A stretch of 64,000 nucleotides of DNA from Sphagnum compactum (taxonomy: Eukaryota; Bryophyta; Sphagnopsida; Sphagnales), in NCBI GenBank assembly GCA_965153455.1, contig OZ234496.1:17042304-17106303 (forward strand). The letters are read 5' to 3'. How positions within the stretch are numbered: the stretch's first letter is position 1; each line of letters begins with the position of its first letter. The notes under the pieces were generated by a model. That model was not told where the DNA came from and searched no databases. It saw only the letters and a program-made list of their open reading frames with translations. This document shows positions 1-12,919 of the stretch, one piece after another. The position numbers were made by a program, and so were the translations under genes.

Positions 1-124
1 TGCCCTATGTTGTATTGAAGAAATGTTGTGCAGGTATCTCCAAGAGCACACAATGCAAAGAGTAATTGGTGAGCTAGCCTAAATGTGCCCATAAAATAAT
101 GAGTTTTAATGTGGTTTGATCCAG

Positions 125-3052
125 GAAATTCAAAATTATGCAGACTTGGAACACGAATATACATCAATCATGGACAAGAATGACTTTTCCACACCAATTT
201 CCAAGGAAGACCCCATCTATGTGATGTTCCTGAAGTTCCTACAGCAGGTTATTGATGACACGAAGGTGCTGTTCCTTCCATATCTATCTTTCCTTCCAAA
301 AAATTACTCATATCGTTATATTCGATTCATGTAAGCTTGGCTCCACATTTTTCATTACCTATATTGGATGAAGACTTGTCATGTTCAATCCACTTTTGCA
401 TGATCCATGGTAGCAACTAGAAATGAGTTGAAGAACCAAATATAGGAAGAAACATTGTTGTCTAAGAAGAGTGAACAAAGATTAATTGTACCATAAATTA
501 ACAGCCCCATCCAATTGAAAACTATTCTTATATTTAAGTTATAAACTGGGAGGAAAATGTATAGATGAATATGTATAGAGACAAGACACCATCAAAAACT
601 ACCACAACTATTAAGAATCTTGTCTTTGGATATTCTTGGGAAGAGACAATGTTCACGTCAATTGATGTCCCCTCTCAAAGGTTTCTCAAACTTATCTTCA
701 ATTTGATGATCATAATATACTCAAGGTTTCCTTTACAGAAAATACATGTTGATTCACTTTCATTTCAGCTACATATATGACAATGTTGAACTCTTTGTGA
801 ATTTGTAACTTCAAACTCTCTTTAGTACTCCACATGATCCAAATTCATGGCATTTTACACATTCTTATTGACAACAAATTTATTACATGAATTTAATACT
901 TGAATTATATTACATCAAGATACTTATGAAATCTTTGTCACAAATCATATTATAGCTCTCTCATAATTATATATGGAACAGGGTCAAAAAGTTCAACTCA
1001 AACCATGGGAAGCAACATCTATCGATCAAGCAAAAGAGGCATTGGCAAAAGTGGGAATTGGCAGTTCATCAACAAGAGGAAAAAGGTGCTGAAAGTTTAT
1101 GACCACATTTTTTTCCATGTATCAATTACAGAATGAGAAAAAGTCTCCAAATCACTCTACAGTTTTTTGATCAAGTCAAGATTTATATCATGCTTTGCAT
1201 TAGTTGTCAAGTCCATTTAATCATTTCATGAAGTTCAGATTTTAGCGTTTGTGAATACACTCCACATTTAATTATCATAAATGTGCTTGTATTGGGTCCC
1301 AGTCCAATACGTTTGAATTTGTAACTAATTTTTATTGTATGTTGTGTTGAGTGAAACACATAATTCAGGCACAAGAAATTGGATCAATTGCAACATGCTG
1401 CTGAACAGAATGTTGCCAAAGTTACCGATCTGCTTTCTCAAGAGGCCCGCATGTTGCGAATGCTCTTACACCGAAAGATTCATGAGGCTAAAAACCATGG
1501 AAGTTCAACAACTTTTCCAGACCTCCATGAACTTCACTCAAAGTTTCTGGATGACACATCAATGCTCTTAGGTGCAAGACAAAATGCTGAAGTGGAATCT
1601 GTTCAGTTCTTGTTCTTGGATGCACAATGTATGAGCAAGGTTGTGGGAGTGGGACTGCAGCATGCCTTGGTTACAGTCACAAATGATAATGATGTGAAAG
1701 TGGAGCACCTAAGTGAAAGTACTTGGGAAAGTTCATTGGACTCTATGTTCAAGGATGTCAAAGATCAGGGAGATTTTGAACTCATTAGTTTCAAGTTGCC
1801 AAAGATGAAAGTGAAGAGTATCCAAACCATGAGGTTGCCAGCAAAACAAGTGAAAAAATTTGGAGTTAATTTGAAGGACTTCCATCAAGATCACATCATT
1901 ACAAGGGAGCGAAGTAAAATGCTTTTTCCTCTTATATGGAAGGTAGTTGAATTATACAGGGCATTCAGACGTCCTGAACAAGCTTCAGTAGGTGGATCAG
2001 CTACAGATGCTTCATCTAGTGGTGGCAGGAAAGTTGGAAACTCACAAGGTGATGGAGATGGAGAGGATGATGGTGAGGGTGGTGGAAGCGACCCACCAGA
2101 GGAGAATCAACGTTGTGTTGAATTTTTACTACAGGAAGTGATTCGTAAATTCAAAGTGACTATCTATCCAGGCTTGGGAGGCAGCTTCCAAGGTGTTCAC
2201 CCAGTTCCAGAACACATGAGGACAGCACTTATCATGTCAACACTTATTGTTGAATTTTCTCAAGGGGCAACTGGGGCTAAATTCATTCATCTCACAACAC
2301 AAACACAATGCAATCTTGGTCGCAATGGAAATTCTCGAAATTACTTTGGATGCTTCCAAGATGATGTTACCATTTCTTTTGGGGAGTCTGGTCCTGCAAT
2401 TGGAGGAACAGAACTACTATTTTTCGCTGCATCTGATCTGAGGGAGAACGATGGAGTACTCACAACAGATACAACCAGCCAAACTGTAGTGGCAACCAGA
2501 AGCTCTTCTAACCAAGTGTCAACAAACTCTTCTGGTCAACTTCTTATTGCAGGTTCTGGAGGTCAAGTTCAAAACCGTGAAGGCACAACAAGTAGTTGGG
2601 AGAGAAATTTTTCAAGAGCTCACACCCAGGAAATACCAAACGTCCAACAGATTGATGGTTTCAATGTCCACCAACGCAATTTTGGAAATGAGCTAATTTA
2701 CAACTTTTGCATACCACCAGTTATTAGGAATCGCAACGACCCTGTAAGGATCTTGCGGTATCGTGATACTTTCACACCAAAAGTTGTTGGCAAGTGGAGT
2801 GTCTCCATGCAGAGTGACTTAGACTTAGCCCCCTTCACCTTCAAGGTAGAAAGGCTCCTGTTTCCCATCGAATCAGGTGAGGTCAATTTTGGGACAGGCC
2901 ATGTGCAAGATTATAAGCTCTCAATGCTCATTAATCTTACAATGTCACACTTGGATGCTTTGGATGCTTTGGATGCAGTTGAAGGAATTGAGCTTCGTGG
3001 CCCAACCCTGGGGCAGGAAGGGGTGATACATGTATTTCGTCATTGGGGTTGA
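125..3052 (+). CDS. Unrecognised plant protein, 5' end beyond window
   Basis: Three exons can be joined with consistent phase: 125-265, 982-1085 and 1369-3052 (stop TGA 3050-3052). All have AG acceptors and GT donors. Together they give at least 642 residues, and the true N-terminus lies left of the window. The first ~180 residues are charged and helical (runs such as EHEYTSIMDKND and KLDQLQHAAEQNV), followed by a hydrophilic Gly/Asp/Glu linker near 2040-2105 (DGDGEDDGEGGGSDPPEE). The C-terminal ~310 residues look like a beta-rich globular domain (VTIYPGLGG, ISFGESGPAIGG, YNFCIPPVIRNRNDP). A three-fold LDA repeat near the end comes from a 9-bp triplication at 2951-2977. I recognise no family or catalytic motif. 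The long open third exon (1,684 nt) with sensible composition argues for a real gene. Its neighbour GLOX is convergent, about 4 kb away. Function unknown. Confidence 0.75.
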
Positions 3053-6000
3053 CATTGGTCAAAGAATACCAATAATCCCCATGTAACTTTTTTCAACAGC
3101 ATAGCATGATATGGATCTACATCTTCCTATGTTTTTTGAAATTCCAGGTGTATGATGTGTGTAAATCAAATCATGTTTTCTACTAATCACGGTAAACTTC
3201 AATACTCGACCAGAGTTGATTTTAGTGCATACGTGCATAGTATTAAAGTTTACCAAAATCGACTTGACCGACTCTGGTCAAGTTTCTTGTGGTTTGTTGT
3301 TCCTTCTCAGTTTGCCTTTGCTGATGCCATTCAAGTCAACCTTTGATAAATATTTTTTAATTTCTAGTCATGAAGTTTCCATCCTTGTGCCAAATTCTGA
3401 AAAAGATATCCAGTAGCATTGCACTCAATCAATGAAGGTCAAGTTGATGAAGGGGCTACCACTGTGGGCACTAGCAATAGCAGCAAACACATCCTGTTAT
3501 GGAGCAAAAAACATCTCACTGCTACTAGGAAAGAGCAGAGTTACAAAGATGAAGTTCTGATCAATGAATTAGACGATGAAAAGGAAAGATGGCCTGAGAA
3601 TGTGAGATGGGTGCAATATTTCAAAGATTGGCCATCCAATCCAGCCATACCTTCCATGGGAAGAGATGGCTGACATTTTCAGCTTGACACACTTGCCCCT
3701 GGCTCTGTGTCAGCCAACAGCAGCCTCTGTCACAACCTTAGATAGGACATATGACAAGCTTATCAAAGGACAGAAGCAATCTTGGGCATGATTACCTTGA
3801 CTTAGTTGTTTTATGTGTATGCAAATGCAGCTCTGATGCCATTTAGGTGGTGAGAAATGAGCTTGACCTTTTCAAATGGAGATATCTTTGAAATCCATTA
3901 TGGATTTGTTTAGGATCTATGATTCTACCCGGTGAGTCCTCCTCCTAACTCATAGCTAACAGCTTTTGTGGTTTCTCCTTGTTTGGAAATGCTGGGAGTT
4001 CACATGTAGTTTGTAACTCTGCAATGTCAAGTCTTGCATTTTGCGCTAAAATTGCGTCACATGTGGCTTGAAGGTTATTGCAAAAGGAATACCTTAAATA
4101 ACTTTTGAGGATTCTGGCTACAGAAAGAGTAGTAAGTAGTAAAGTTGCTTGAGCTAGCTAGACTCTTCAGCTTGTGTAGGTTTTTGAAGAGTAATGCATT
4201 AATGATTGTCTGATGTTGATTGCAAACAAAACATTTGCTAATGGCAGCCATGGTGGCGGAAGGTGTAGGTGGCCTTCTGTTCACCTTTGGCAACTACTTG
4301 GGTGCTTATTTGTTGGTGCGTATGCATATTGAGACATATCCTACTACATTGACTTTCTACTGTCAGACTTAGCATGACTGTCTGTTTCTGCATCTTGGTA
4401 TTTGTGGAAAGCTTTGTACATCAAAGAGGGATCCATGCTGCACCCAGAAGTTTTCTTGAGATGAAAACTGCTAGTTCAAAGCCTTTGTGATTACAGTTAG
4501 TTTAAGAGAGCTAAGAATACTTTACAGGAGGTTCAGAGAAGGGGTCTGAAAGTATAGAGCACTTGACTTGAAAATGTCTGATGTTATTATGTTCGTGTGC
4601 AGCTTTTCTTTTTGTCTGTGATAACACCAAGTATACACGACTTTTATTATTTTGATCTTGCAAGTCCTAAATGCCTCCATTAGTTCAAAAGTATAAGAGA
4701 ACTTGACTTCAAAAATATTCAAATTAACGAAAGTATAGACAACTCAAGTTCAAAATCAAATGATGTGATTATGTTTCTTCTCGGCTGGAATAACACCAAT
4801 TTTGCATGCCTTCTAGAATTTTGATCTGGCAAGTCCTGAATACCTCCATCAGTTCAACTCTTTCTTGGAAATAAAGCTTGTTGCGTGCATATCAAATGCT
4901 TTCCAATACCTTGGGAAAGAGTTGAACTCCAATGGGAAGTATGGATAAGTTTTTCAGACCTTATTAAGACATTCTAAATTTCTTTTGGCAATCAAATGTT
5001 GTCTTGTACATGTGTGAAGGCATACGGTGCTATTATGCTGTCTTCTTATTTGTCTCTAGATCCATGGTTGTGAATATCTTTTTCACTTCTTAAATTCTGT
5101 AGTATTTTAATAAGTCTGAAACAGCCTCAACCAAAAATCCATCCCAAGTTGCCTAAAATTTCAATTCAAAATTGAAAAATGGAATGTTTGTCATGTGATT
5201 GCACATATTCACAAAAGCGAATTACCCTTCTTTCATGTAGGAAACGAACATATTTGGGTGGGCAACAAGTTATAGTGAACACATATGTTTTTGAAATTAT
5301 ACCTCCATGCAATTCTAGTTGGCAAAAACATAAGCAACACCACTCGAATCATTTGTTGGTGAATTTCTTTCTCATGTTATAGAGGGTTTAGGGTTTAGGG
5401 TTTGAATGAAAATTGAGCACATTAGCTAGTCCAAGAGTCTGCAAGTAAGTTTGATCTCACTTATCAACAGTAACTTAATAAAATTTTGTATCTGAACTGG
5501 TTTCATGATCTTTGTTCTGATTGAGATCTAAACAAATTTGGGAAAATGATGTGCAATTGGATCTTCTAGATGTTGATGTAAAGTAAAGAAAGACCATTTA
5601 AATGAAAGATTGGTATTTTTCAGATAAGTTTGATCAGAAATCCTAAGGTTAAGGCCCAAGAGTTGACTATTATGGCTTTTCTCAAATCTTTGATTCAACG
5701 TCCTGACCTCAAATTAATTTGAAATTAAGAAAACAATGTTCTGTTATTTTAGAGAATGAAAATACCCATCCCAGAGGAGGATCAATCATCTATATGAAGT
5801 TATGCCTGGAGGAAGAGGGGCAAAAGCCTTGAACATGTGAATCTTCTTGCCCAAAATAACCTGGTCAGCCAAAGTGACCTTTAAAGCTATTTGGGGGGTT
5901 AATCAAGGGAGGCTCCCAGGGTTCAATCAAATAAGCTTGATGCAACAGCACCAAAAAAAATTCATTCCTATTAAATTGAATTTTTTTACATGGAAATTGT

Positions 6001-7054
6001 ATGGATTGGAATTGAAAACTTCCATTCCAAATTTCCAATCTCAACCCTTGAATTCAACATACTCATGCCCTTCATACTTGAACTTGTATGCATAAAAAAC
6101 TTGCAGCGAAAATCCTGAAACTGAGTTTACTGAAAATTCAAGTTTCAAACAAATGTTCCTTTGTCTTTGAGCTTGCACTAAATCCTCTTAATCCTAACTT
6201 TGAGAAACCAAGCATTTCAACTTTCAATGAACTACAAACAATTCATAACCCACTGTAATGAACATCTCGATGCCCTGATTGCCTCTTAGGTCACAATTTA
6301 CATGGATAACCTCCAACCTTCTTTTCATTCATTAAGCAACTACTACTCAACACAAGGTATCAATCAGTGTTGTTTTATTCTTGATTTCAAAAGGAACCTT
6401 AGGTCTCGGCTCTTAAATTAAACTTAATTTAATTAAATTTTTTTTACTGGAACCTCTGGTTTGGTCTTCAGATGGTTGTGTGGGTTTCTAAAATCTTTGA
6501 TTCCACCCATTTTCACAAAGAATTTGAAACTGGTCTGATTTAAGACAAGGTCTCTGGTTCCATCTCCATTACACATAACCAAATAAAATTTAAAAATGTG
6601 TAATTAATTCATTCAACTAATGCACACATTCCAACATAAAGATTATGTAATTTTTATTATGTGCAATCAATCAGATGCGATAACTTGTCTAAAATGTAAG
6701 GCCCAATTTTTATATATATTGAATAAAATTGCACTTCATAATCCGATTTCCAAGCAAGCTTACAATTTTCTTCAAAGGGTTCAAGAAAAGATTTGTGTTT
6801 TATTCTGCCAGTGACAACTTCTGTTTGGTCGAGTCTTCACTAGATCCATTTGTACAATTTTGTAGCACACCTCTCCAAAATTGTGCAATCTCTCCAAAGA
6901 TGAGATTTCACAATTGCAAATTGGTGGGTACTTATTTTGTGTTTTGTACTCTACTGACGAAGAATTTGTCCACTACTTGCTAATGAGAACAATGAATTGC
7001 GCACATAAGTTAGTTAGTTCAATTGTGTGGTAAGTACTTTCCTCGCTTAATATA
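3053..7054. other. Spacer between two convergent genes
   Basis: This is AT-rich sequence between the left-edge gene (+) and GLOX (-). The short open frames here, including 3419-3673, show no domain, no codon pattern and no splice partners that I can support. The visible structure is an interlocked inverted repeat at 3191-3281 and a telomere-like motif at about 5386-5403. The first few hundred bases are probably the 3' untranslated region of the left-edge gene. Confidence 0.6.
3191..3281. repeat. Two interlocked inverted repeats
   Basis: Arm A (3191-3206, GGTAAACTTCAATACT) is complemented at 15 of 16 positions by 3239-3254. Between them lies arm B (GACCAGAGT, then GATTTT), whose complement (AAAATC ... 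ACTCTGGTC) lies beyond A' at 3255-3280, with about ten extra bases between its two halves. The order A-B-A'-B' is that of a pseudoknot. It lies about 140 bp after the stop codon of the left-edge gene, probably in its 3' untranslated region. Confidence 0.6.
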
Positions 7055-10000
7055 TTAGGTAACATGAACCCACGCAGCTTCACTGGGAACTCCGTTGGCC
7101 ACTGCAAACAACATAGCGTAACCTGCAGGTAGGATGACTGCACTGGGTGGTGCTCTTGTGGCGATTGCATAACGACCAGCTGCTGTTCTCCCTGGAGCAC
7201 CCACTCCGAGCTGCAACAGCCTTTGTCCCTGTACAGCACATCCCAGAGCAAGACATGACCACAATTTCCAAGTGAAGAAAAAAGTTTGAAGCTTTGATTG
7301 AAGGATGTTCAGCTCAACAACTGCAATTTGGACGAGGACAGGGAAAACCAGACTCCATACACACACACACATACACACAATGTGTTCTTCTTCTTACCTG
7401 AGCATAAGAGTGAGTGACATAAGGTGCGGTGAGGAGATTGAGCTCGATGTCGCCTCTGGGGACAGCAGCGTACTCGACTTCCACGACGAAGTTTTGGCCA
7501 TATCCTAGGGCGCCGGGTGCGGCAACAATTGCCGGACGGGCACCTGCAGCCAGATACGGTGGAGAGAACGCCTCGATTCTGAGCTCTGTTGGGAACACTG
7601 GGGAGAAGGTGTAGAATTGATGGCTGTTGCTACCGGCGACCAGGATCCGTCCATCCGGGAGCAAATTTGCAGTGGAGTGGTAAACTCTAGCGATGTTCGT
7701 TGCTGTTAATGTGTCAAAGCGAGTTCCAGGAGCCAATGCCGGGTTGTACAAAACTGGGTTCAGGACCGCATTGGACGCGAATCCCCATCCTTGAGACCCG
7801 TTTTCAGCCCCGTTGATGATCAGAACCTGGCAATGTTTTTTTTTTGCTTTGTCAATTTTGTGATGTAGCCAAAGTGGCAATCATCCATAAGAAGATTTAG
7901 CCAAATTTGGCTACAAGCTAAACACGAAAGTCAGACAAATTTAAACATCCTTCTATATTTTTGGCTACACACTTTGCTCTGAACCATGTATAGAAATCTG
8001 GCGATTAAAATTTTAAAAACTGGTGTATTTACGGCTATTGAATATCTAAAAAATCAATTGAATTTAGCACCTTTTTTTTCCCTCGTTTTGGCTATATATA
8101 CCTATATATTTAGCCAGCCAAAAAAAAGGCTGGTTCAACTTCAAACTGGCGTGTAGGGAGAAGGACCATGTCTCCCATATTGAGCCACAATTCGCATGTT
8201 ATGCATGGCGATTCTTTTCAAATTTTTTTTGGTCGAATTGTGGCTTTTTTTACATAATAAAAATACTTTAATAATACTACTTTAAATTATTAATATATGT
8301 TTTTGGCTATACATAGCTAGCCAAAAAAAATAAGGGGTTGGTTCAACTTCAACCTGGCGTGTGGGGAGAAGGACCATGTCTCCCATGTTGCGTCGCATGG
8401 GCATGTTCTCCATCGCCCACTCCGGGTTCGCCGCCAACGGTAGAATGCGACCGCAGGTCTGGCTGGCAGGGAGCTGTGCAGGGGGGTCCCGGAAGGCGCC
8501 GAACTCGGAACCACCGCAGATCAAAATCTCGGCTGTTGCCCAATCGTCTGCAGCCGAGAGCGGCAACATCACTGAGCTGCCAGCTGAAGGATAGTTTCTC
8601 GGCCCCCCAGGGATGGTGGGCAATCTCTTCACAGTGATTTGTCGTTCCCAGTTGTATAGAATGGAGTCCCTGTTGGCGAAGATGTAGAGCTGGTTGTTGG
8701 GTAAGAGGTGCACGAATGGATAGAAGTTGTCATTCTGGGCATCATTTGTCTGCAAACAAAAATAAAACCCCCACAAAGCTCTCTCTCAAGATTCTTGTCC
8801 GTTAGCAATTCACATCAGGATTCACTAGTATACATATATATTATAAGAGTGCTCAATATGTGGCCCCGCAAATATATTTCTCACATATAAGTTTATTTGT
8901 TTTTTACTTTTTTCCAATGCCACCCATAAAACTAAAAGCTTTTGATGTGCCTTTTTACCAAGCCTCAGCAAACAGTGCCAAAATGTTGGGTCAAAACCAT
9001 TTTGCTGAGCTAGCATGTTCTGACTTTTCTTCATCTAATTTTCATTTGCAGGGTTAGACACTGCGCGTCGGTGAAGTTGCCCTACTACTTAGGTAGGATT
9101 TCGGAACATACCTCTGTCAGGAGAGGGAGGTGGTATTGGCCACGGCCGTTGGCGGGTACGAACTCCGCTGTGAAGGCGCCGCGGCCACCCACCACGATTG
9201 CAGTGCCGTCCGGAAGCTGCTGGTTGGATGCATACCACCTTCCTTGCTGCAGGTTTGTTTCCGTTTCCACCCAGTTGCAATCTCCTCCAGATGCACATGG
9301 AGTGAATGTCCGAATCTGCAAAAAATAATAATATAAGCGCGCAGTTGATGATCATCAGCAGTACATGAGCTTGATATCAGCAGATCTACTAGAGCTAGTG
9401 TAAATGTGTGAGCTTGATCCAGAGCAGCAGCTGCCAGGGATCTGCTGATCAGTTTCTGATCTTGTCGAGACTCGAGCTCTACCAGCCTGCAGTCATGTTC
9501 TTCAAAGGTTAACTTCGAGAGTAGAATTCATTATACTAAAATTTCTCATCACCTTGCTGAATCCGTCTTGATTTCCGCCCGTTTGGACCAAAGTTCCGTC
9601 AGCACGAAACTGACCAGAAGAGCACCAAGTGTCGGTGAAGACGAAGAGAGGCCTGACATCGTTTGTTCCCGGAGTGTAGAGAGCGGAATGAGCAGTACAA
9701 TCATGCTTCGATGCCTGCAGCTCAAACATTCATAATTGTCAGTATAAAGACAATACTGCAGTACTTACTGCAAGTCCTCGAAGCAGCTGGTGAAGAATCA
9801 GACATGTCCCGGAACAAGGACTAGTACTATGATCGAGCAGATCGTGTGATTGATCATGGGTAGTTCTTGTTGGGTATGCAAAGTTCTAAGAATTCTCGAA
9901 ACAAAAGAGTAGAATGATATTCTTGAAGGCAGATTGATCGACAGCTTACTCGGTCGAGGCGATTATCGCGGCAGATGCCTTTGGGTAGAGGAAGAAGCGA

Positions 10001-10234
10001 AGGACCGATGTTGGTTCTGTCCAGCAACACCACATTACCGAAATGTGTCACGGCTGTATGCATTGACGCGATTCCCGCATTTCGTACCACTACCTCCCAC
10101 GATCCACCACCTGCTGCATCAACTAATTGCAAACCCGGCGAGTTATATTGCCATATTGCAGATTGCGCGACCAGCACCAGAAATATGGTGAACAAAATCC
10201 GATCAACACGGCCTGAAACCTTGCACAACCCCAT
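7055..10234 (-). CDS. GLOX: Glyoxal/aldehyde oxidase (GLOX), galactose-oxidase family
   Basis: Six exons on the minus strand, all joined in phase 0: 10234-9950, 9714-9553, 9315-9112, 8749-8354, 7826-7398 and 7228-7055, giving 549 residues, the usual GLOX length. Residues ~13-28 (ILFTIFLVLVAQ) form a signal peptide or anchor, so the enzyme should be secreted to the wall. The mature part opens with GGGSWEVVVRNAGIASMH, the family start. The copper-radical site is complete: Cys126 (TDTWCSSGQF) and Tyr177 (GRWYASNQQLPDG) would form the thioether cofactor, with Tyr398-His399 (ARVYHSTANLLPDG) and His488 (YVTHSY) as copper ligands. By family knowledge it oxidises simple aldehydes with O2 and makes H2O2, and in plants it is linked to walls, pollen and defence. 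The start is the only ATG before the signal peptide. Intron 4 holds a repeat copy and a duplicated exon end. Substrate cannot be read from sequence. Confidence 0.94.
7853..8090. repeat. Dispersed AT-rich repeat, copy in GLOX intron 4
   Basis: This stretch matches 12920-13150 in the same orientation: CAATTTTGTGAT, then a near-identical block reading GCAATCATCCATAAG, TTTAGCCAAATT, TTTTTGGCTAC and TGTATAGAAAT, ending in TCAATTGAATTT versus TCATTGAATTTT. Two diverged copies 5 kb apart with the same motif order indicate a non-coding dispersed element. I could not define terminal inverted repeats or a target-site duplication. Confidence 0.6.
8131..8394 (-). repeat. Tandem duplication of the GLOX exon 4 splice-donor end
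   Basis: Positions 8131-8186, inside intron 4, match 8339-8394, the real end of exon 4, at about 51 of 56 positions, offset by 208 bp. The duplicate still reads MGDMVLLPTRQ on the minus strand. The donor GT of the true exon (complement of 8352-8353) has become TT in the copy, so the copy cannot be used in the same way. The match fades on both sides. Confidence 0.75.
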
Positions 10235-11735
10235 GAAAAATATAATTCTTGCTACAGTACTAACAAGTTACAACACGCACATGTAAGCAGCAACTGGATC
10301 ATCAACACACTTCTGAATCTCTCTAGATTGTCTCTCTTGAGCTCATGAAAATTCCCAAAAACAGAAGCAAAAACAATGTAATTTAGTTCTGTGGAATTCT
10401 AGGACTAGTGATCAATCAGGTCTGCAGCAGCAGCAGCAGTCTTCGGTTCCATGGGCTGCCGTTGAAGACTCTTATTGCCTCTGGGTTGGCTGTCAAGGGA
10501 TCGAATCTAGTGCAAAGCCTTTAGGGGAAGGCTGAAGGTTAAAGGTTAAAAGGTGGTGGCGTACTAACAACATTATTTCCTATTGTAATAATTATATTGC
10601 AACTTTGAATATCTCAATAAGGGAAGTATTATATGCCTCACAAAATTGCAATTCTTTCATTTCATTCTGTTTGTTTGTTTGTTTGTTTTTTGGGAGGACA
10701 TTATTATATTATCATATGCTAGTTTGGTGAACAATAATTTTTTATTTGTTTTGTCCCCATGCAGTTGTTGATGTTGGGTTTTTTTTTCTTTGGGCGGAGG
10801 GTGGGGTATGGGGAGGGAGGTGTTTCACCAGAAAAAAATGATTTAAAGTTAAGTTATACAAAGGATTCTTAATGGAAAAATTTCCCCTATTTAGAAGATT
10901 TATAAATAATAAAGTAAATTAATATCACCAGAAAGTTGGAACAGGGAAAAAAAAAGGGGCAAGGGGGGTGTGTTGGGTCTCAAGTTCATGTGTTCATGCT
11001 AACACAATTTTAAAGCATGTAACAAACACAAGTGCATTGCTTGAATGGGATTTCCTTAAAACAGAGTACTATATTTTCTTTTGATTGCAATCCAAAAAAC
11101 ACTATTCCCAAGTCCCTGAATTCTCAAGCTTTGCCCCATAGTGCACACATAGTCACCCTAAGGCAACATTTCTACTATTAAACAAATGTAAATTGGATGA
11201 TTATCCTTGACATTATGTATTTTACAAACATAGACCAAAGACCGACCTGCAAATGTTTACATTGATTCGTGTCACATCCCACCTACTAATACCTCTTGAA
11301 CTTGTAGGACAAGATTCATAATGCAATATCACTACCCCAATGTACACACATTCCAGTTACAAACTTTTATTGACAAATTGACAAAAGTGTAGCAAAAATT
11401 GATAATGTGAGACATATGTCCACAAGAGGGCTGAATTGGCCACATGTGTGTAGTATGGAATATGAGAATATGACATAAAGCCAAGATTGTGAGTTTTGTT
11501 CAAGGTTCATATTTACTCAAGGGACCCAAAGGCAACCTCTACCAACATTATGTGCAAAATCATTCTGTGTATTGGTAAGTTAGCTTCTGATCAGCCTTCA
11601 TTGTGTGAGGCAATCATGGAGAATTGTTCTAGTGTTGGATGTGGTAAACACTTGTAGAGGCCAAAATAGAGGGGTGGTGTGTGTGGATGGTATCTCCACT
11701 CCCACACTGGCAAACACCCCTTTTCATGAAATCTT

Positions 11736-11762
11736 GCAGCAGGATAGTGCAAATCCTGCTGC
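11736..11762. repeat. Perfect 10-bp hairpin
   Basis: GCAGCAGGAT at 11736-11745 and its exact complement ATCCTGCTGC at 11753-11762 flank a 7-base loop (AGTGCAA). There is no T-tract or gene end here, so no role is evident. Confidence 0.6.
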
Positions 11763-12919
11763 TCTCTCTATATTGATGGCCCATTTTGCAGTGGTCATTC
11801 TAAAAGCTTTTTTCAACTCTGGATTTGGACAATGTCTATTACTCATCCAGATGTAGAGACATAAATGGTCTTTGAGTGTTTAAAGGAACTTTTATGACGT
11901 TTGTGAGTGCGGAAAGTAATCATTAAACAGTATTCTACTCCAAATTAAAGGAGTCGTTGATACTTTTGGCGTGGAGATGCTGTAAGAGCATGCCCATTGG
12001 TAGCTCTCTATCTGTATTTATCACATCCAGTGTGCACTGTTTAGTTTCTCCTCCATCCCCACCCATGAACCAGAAAAGATGGACTGTAAAAACTTCAAAG
12101 TGAGAGACTATTTAACTCTCAGCATCTGCAGCAATCATTGTAGTTGGCCCATGAGAAACAATCATCTATTGCTGAGAGACAGTCATGAATTGAGAACACA
12201 ACTAGTTTAAATGGATTTTTACATATGGTCATGTTTAGGGTTTATCTGCATTTGGCCTTGACTTAGGGAAAATAACTTGTGAGAAATATGGTTGATTACT
12301 TACTCATAATTGCATTTGGGAATTGACATCTAGTTGGGTTGCATACAAAAAGTTTTCTAACTTGTTTGTAGCAGATTACGGAATGTCCTCAAGGGTACGA
12401 AAGTCATCTTGTTCTCTTGAAAGAAGTGGTGATAGATCAGAAGGACAGAACTGAGTCCAAAATATGAGATGCCTCCATTTCCTCTTGTTTCTATTTAACC
12501 TAAAAGTGGAATGTTGGCAACTTGAAAGTTCAAAGTTGAATGCAAAAGTTGGGTGTGCAATATGTGTTATTTGCAACTTATCCAACACAAAATGGTGTTA
12601 CCCCATGTTGTGTCCTTTTTGTACTTTGTCTGAAAATGTTGTATGGATAGATAAGTCAATAAGGTGTTTACATATATGGAAAAAGCTCCACATGATTGCA
12701 CTTTGTAACACCAAAATGGTACAAAAGGAAACTTGAGTGAAAACAAAAGTTGGTCAAAAATTCCCACATAACATTATTATGGCTGTCACATTTCAACAAA
12801 AAAAGGGTTTATTTATATTCCTTGTTTGGGGCCACTTTCATGCTTTTGAATATATTCAACACCATTTATATACATTGTGGTTTTGTATATTCAAGTAGCA
12901 TCATATCAGTTTTTTTTTT

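Noticed and set aside
31-70. Possible further exon of the left-edge gene (YLQEHTMQRVIG)
   Set aside because: It has an AG acceptor and a GTGAGC donor but does not join in phase to the exon at 125 without a stop, so I left it out.
3419-3673. 84-codon frame downstream of the left-edge gene
   Set aside because: Non-ATG start, no domain and no splice sites that link it to the preceding gene.
11985-12170. MITE-end-like motifs (AGAGCATGCCCATTGG and CTCTCAGCATCTGCAGC)
   Set aside because: They resemble plant MITE ends, but I could not find matching terminal repeats or a target duplication, so no element is called.
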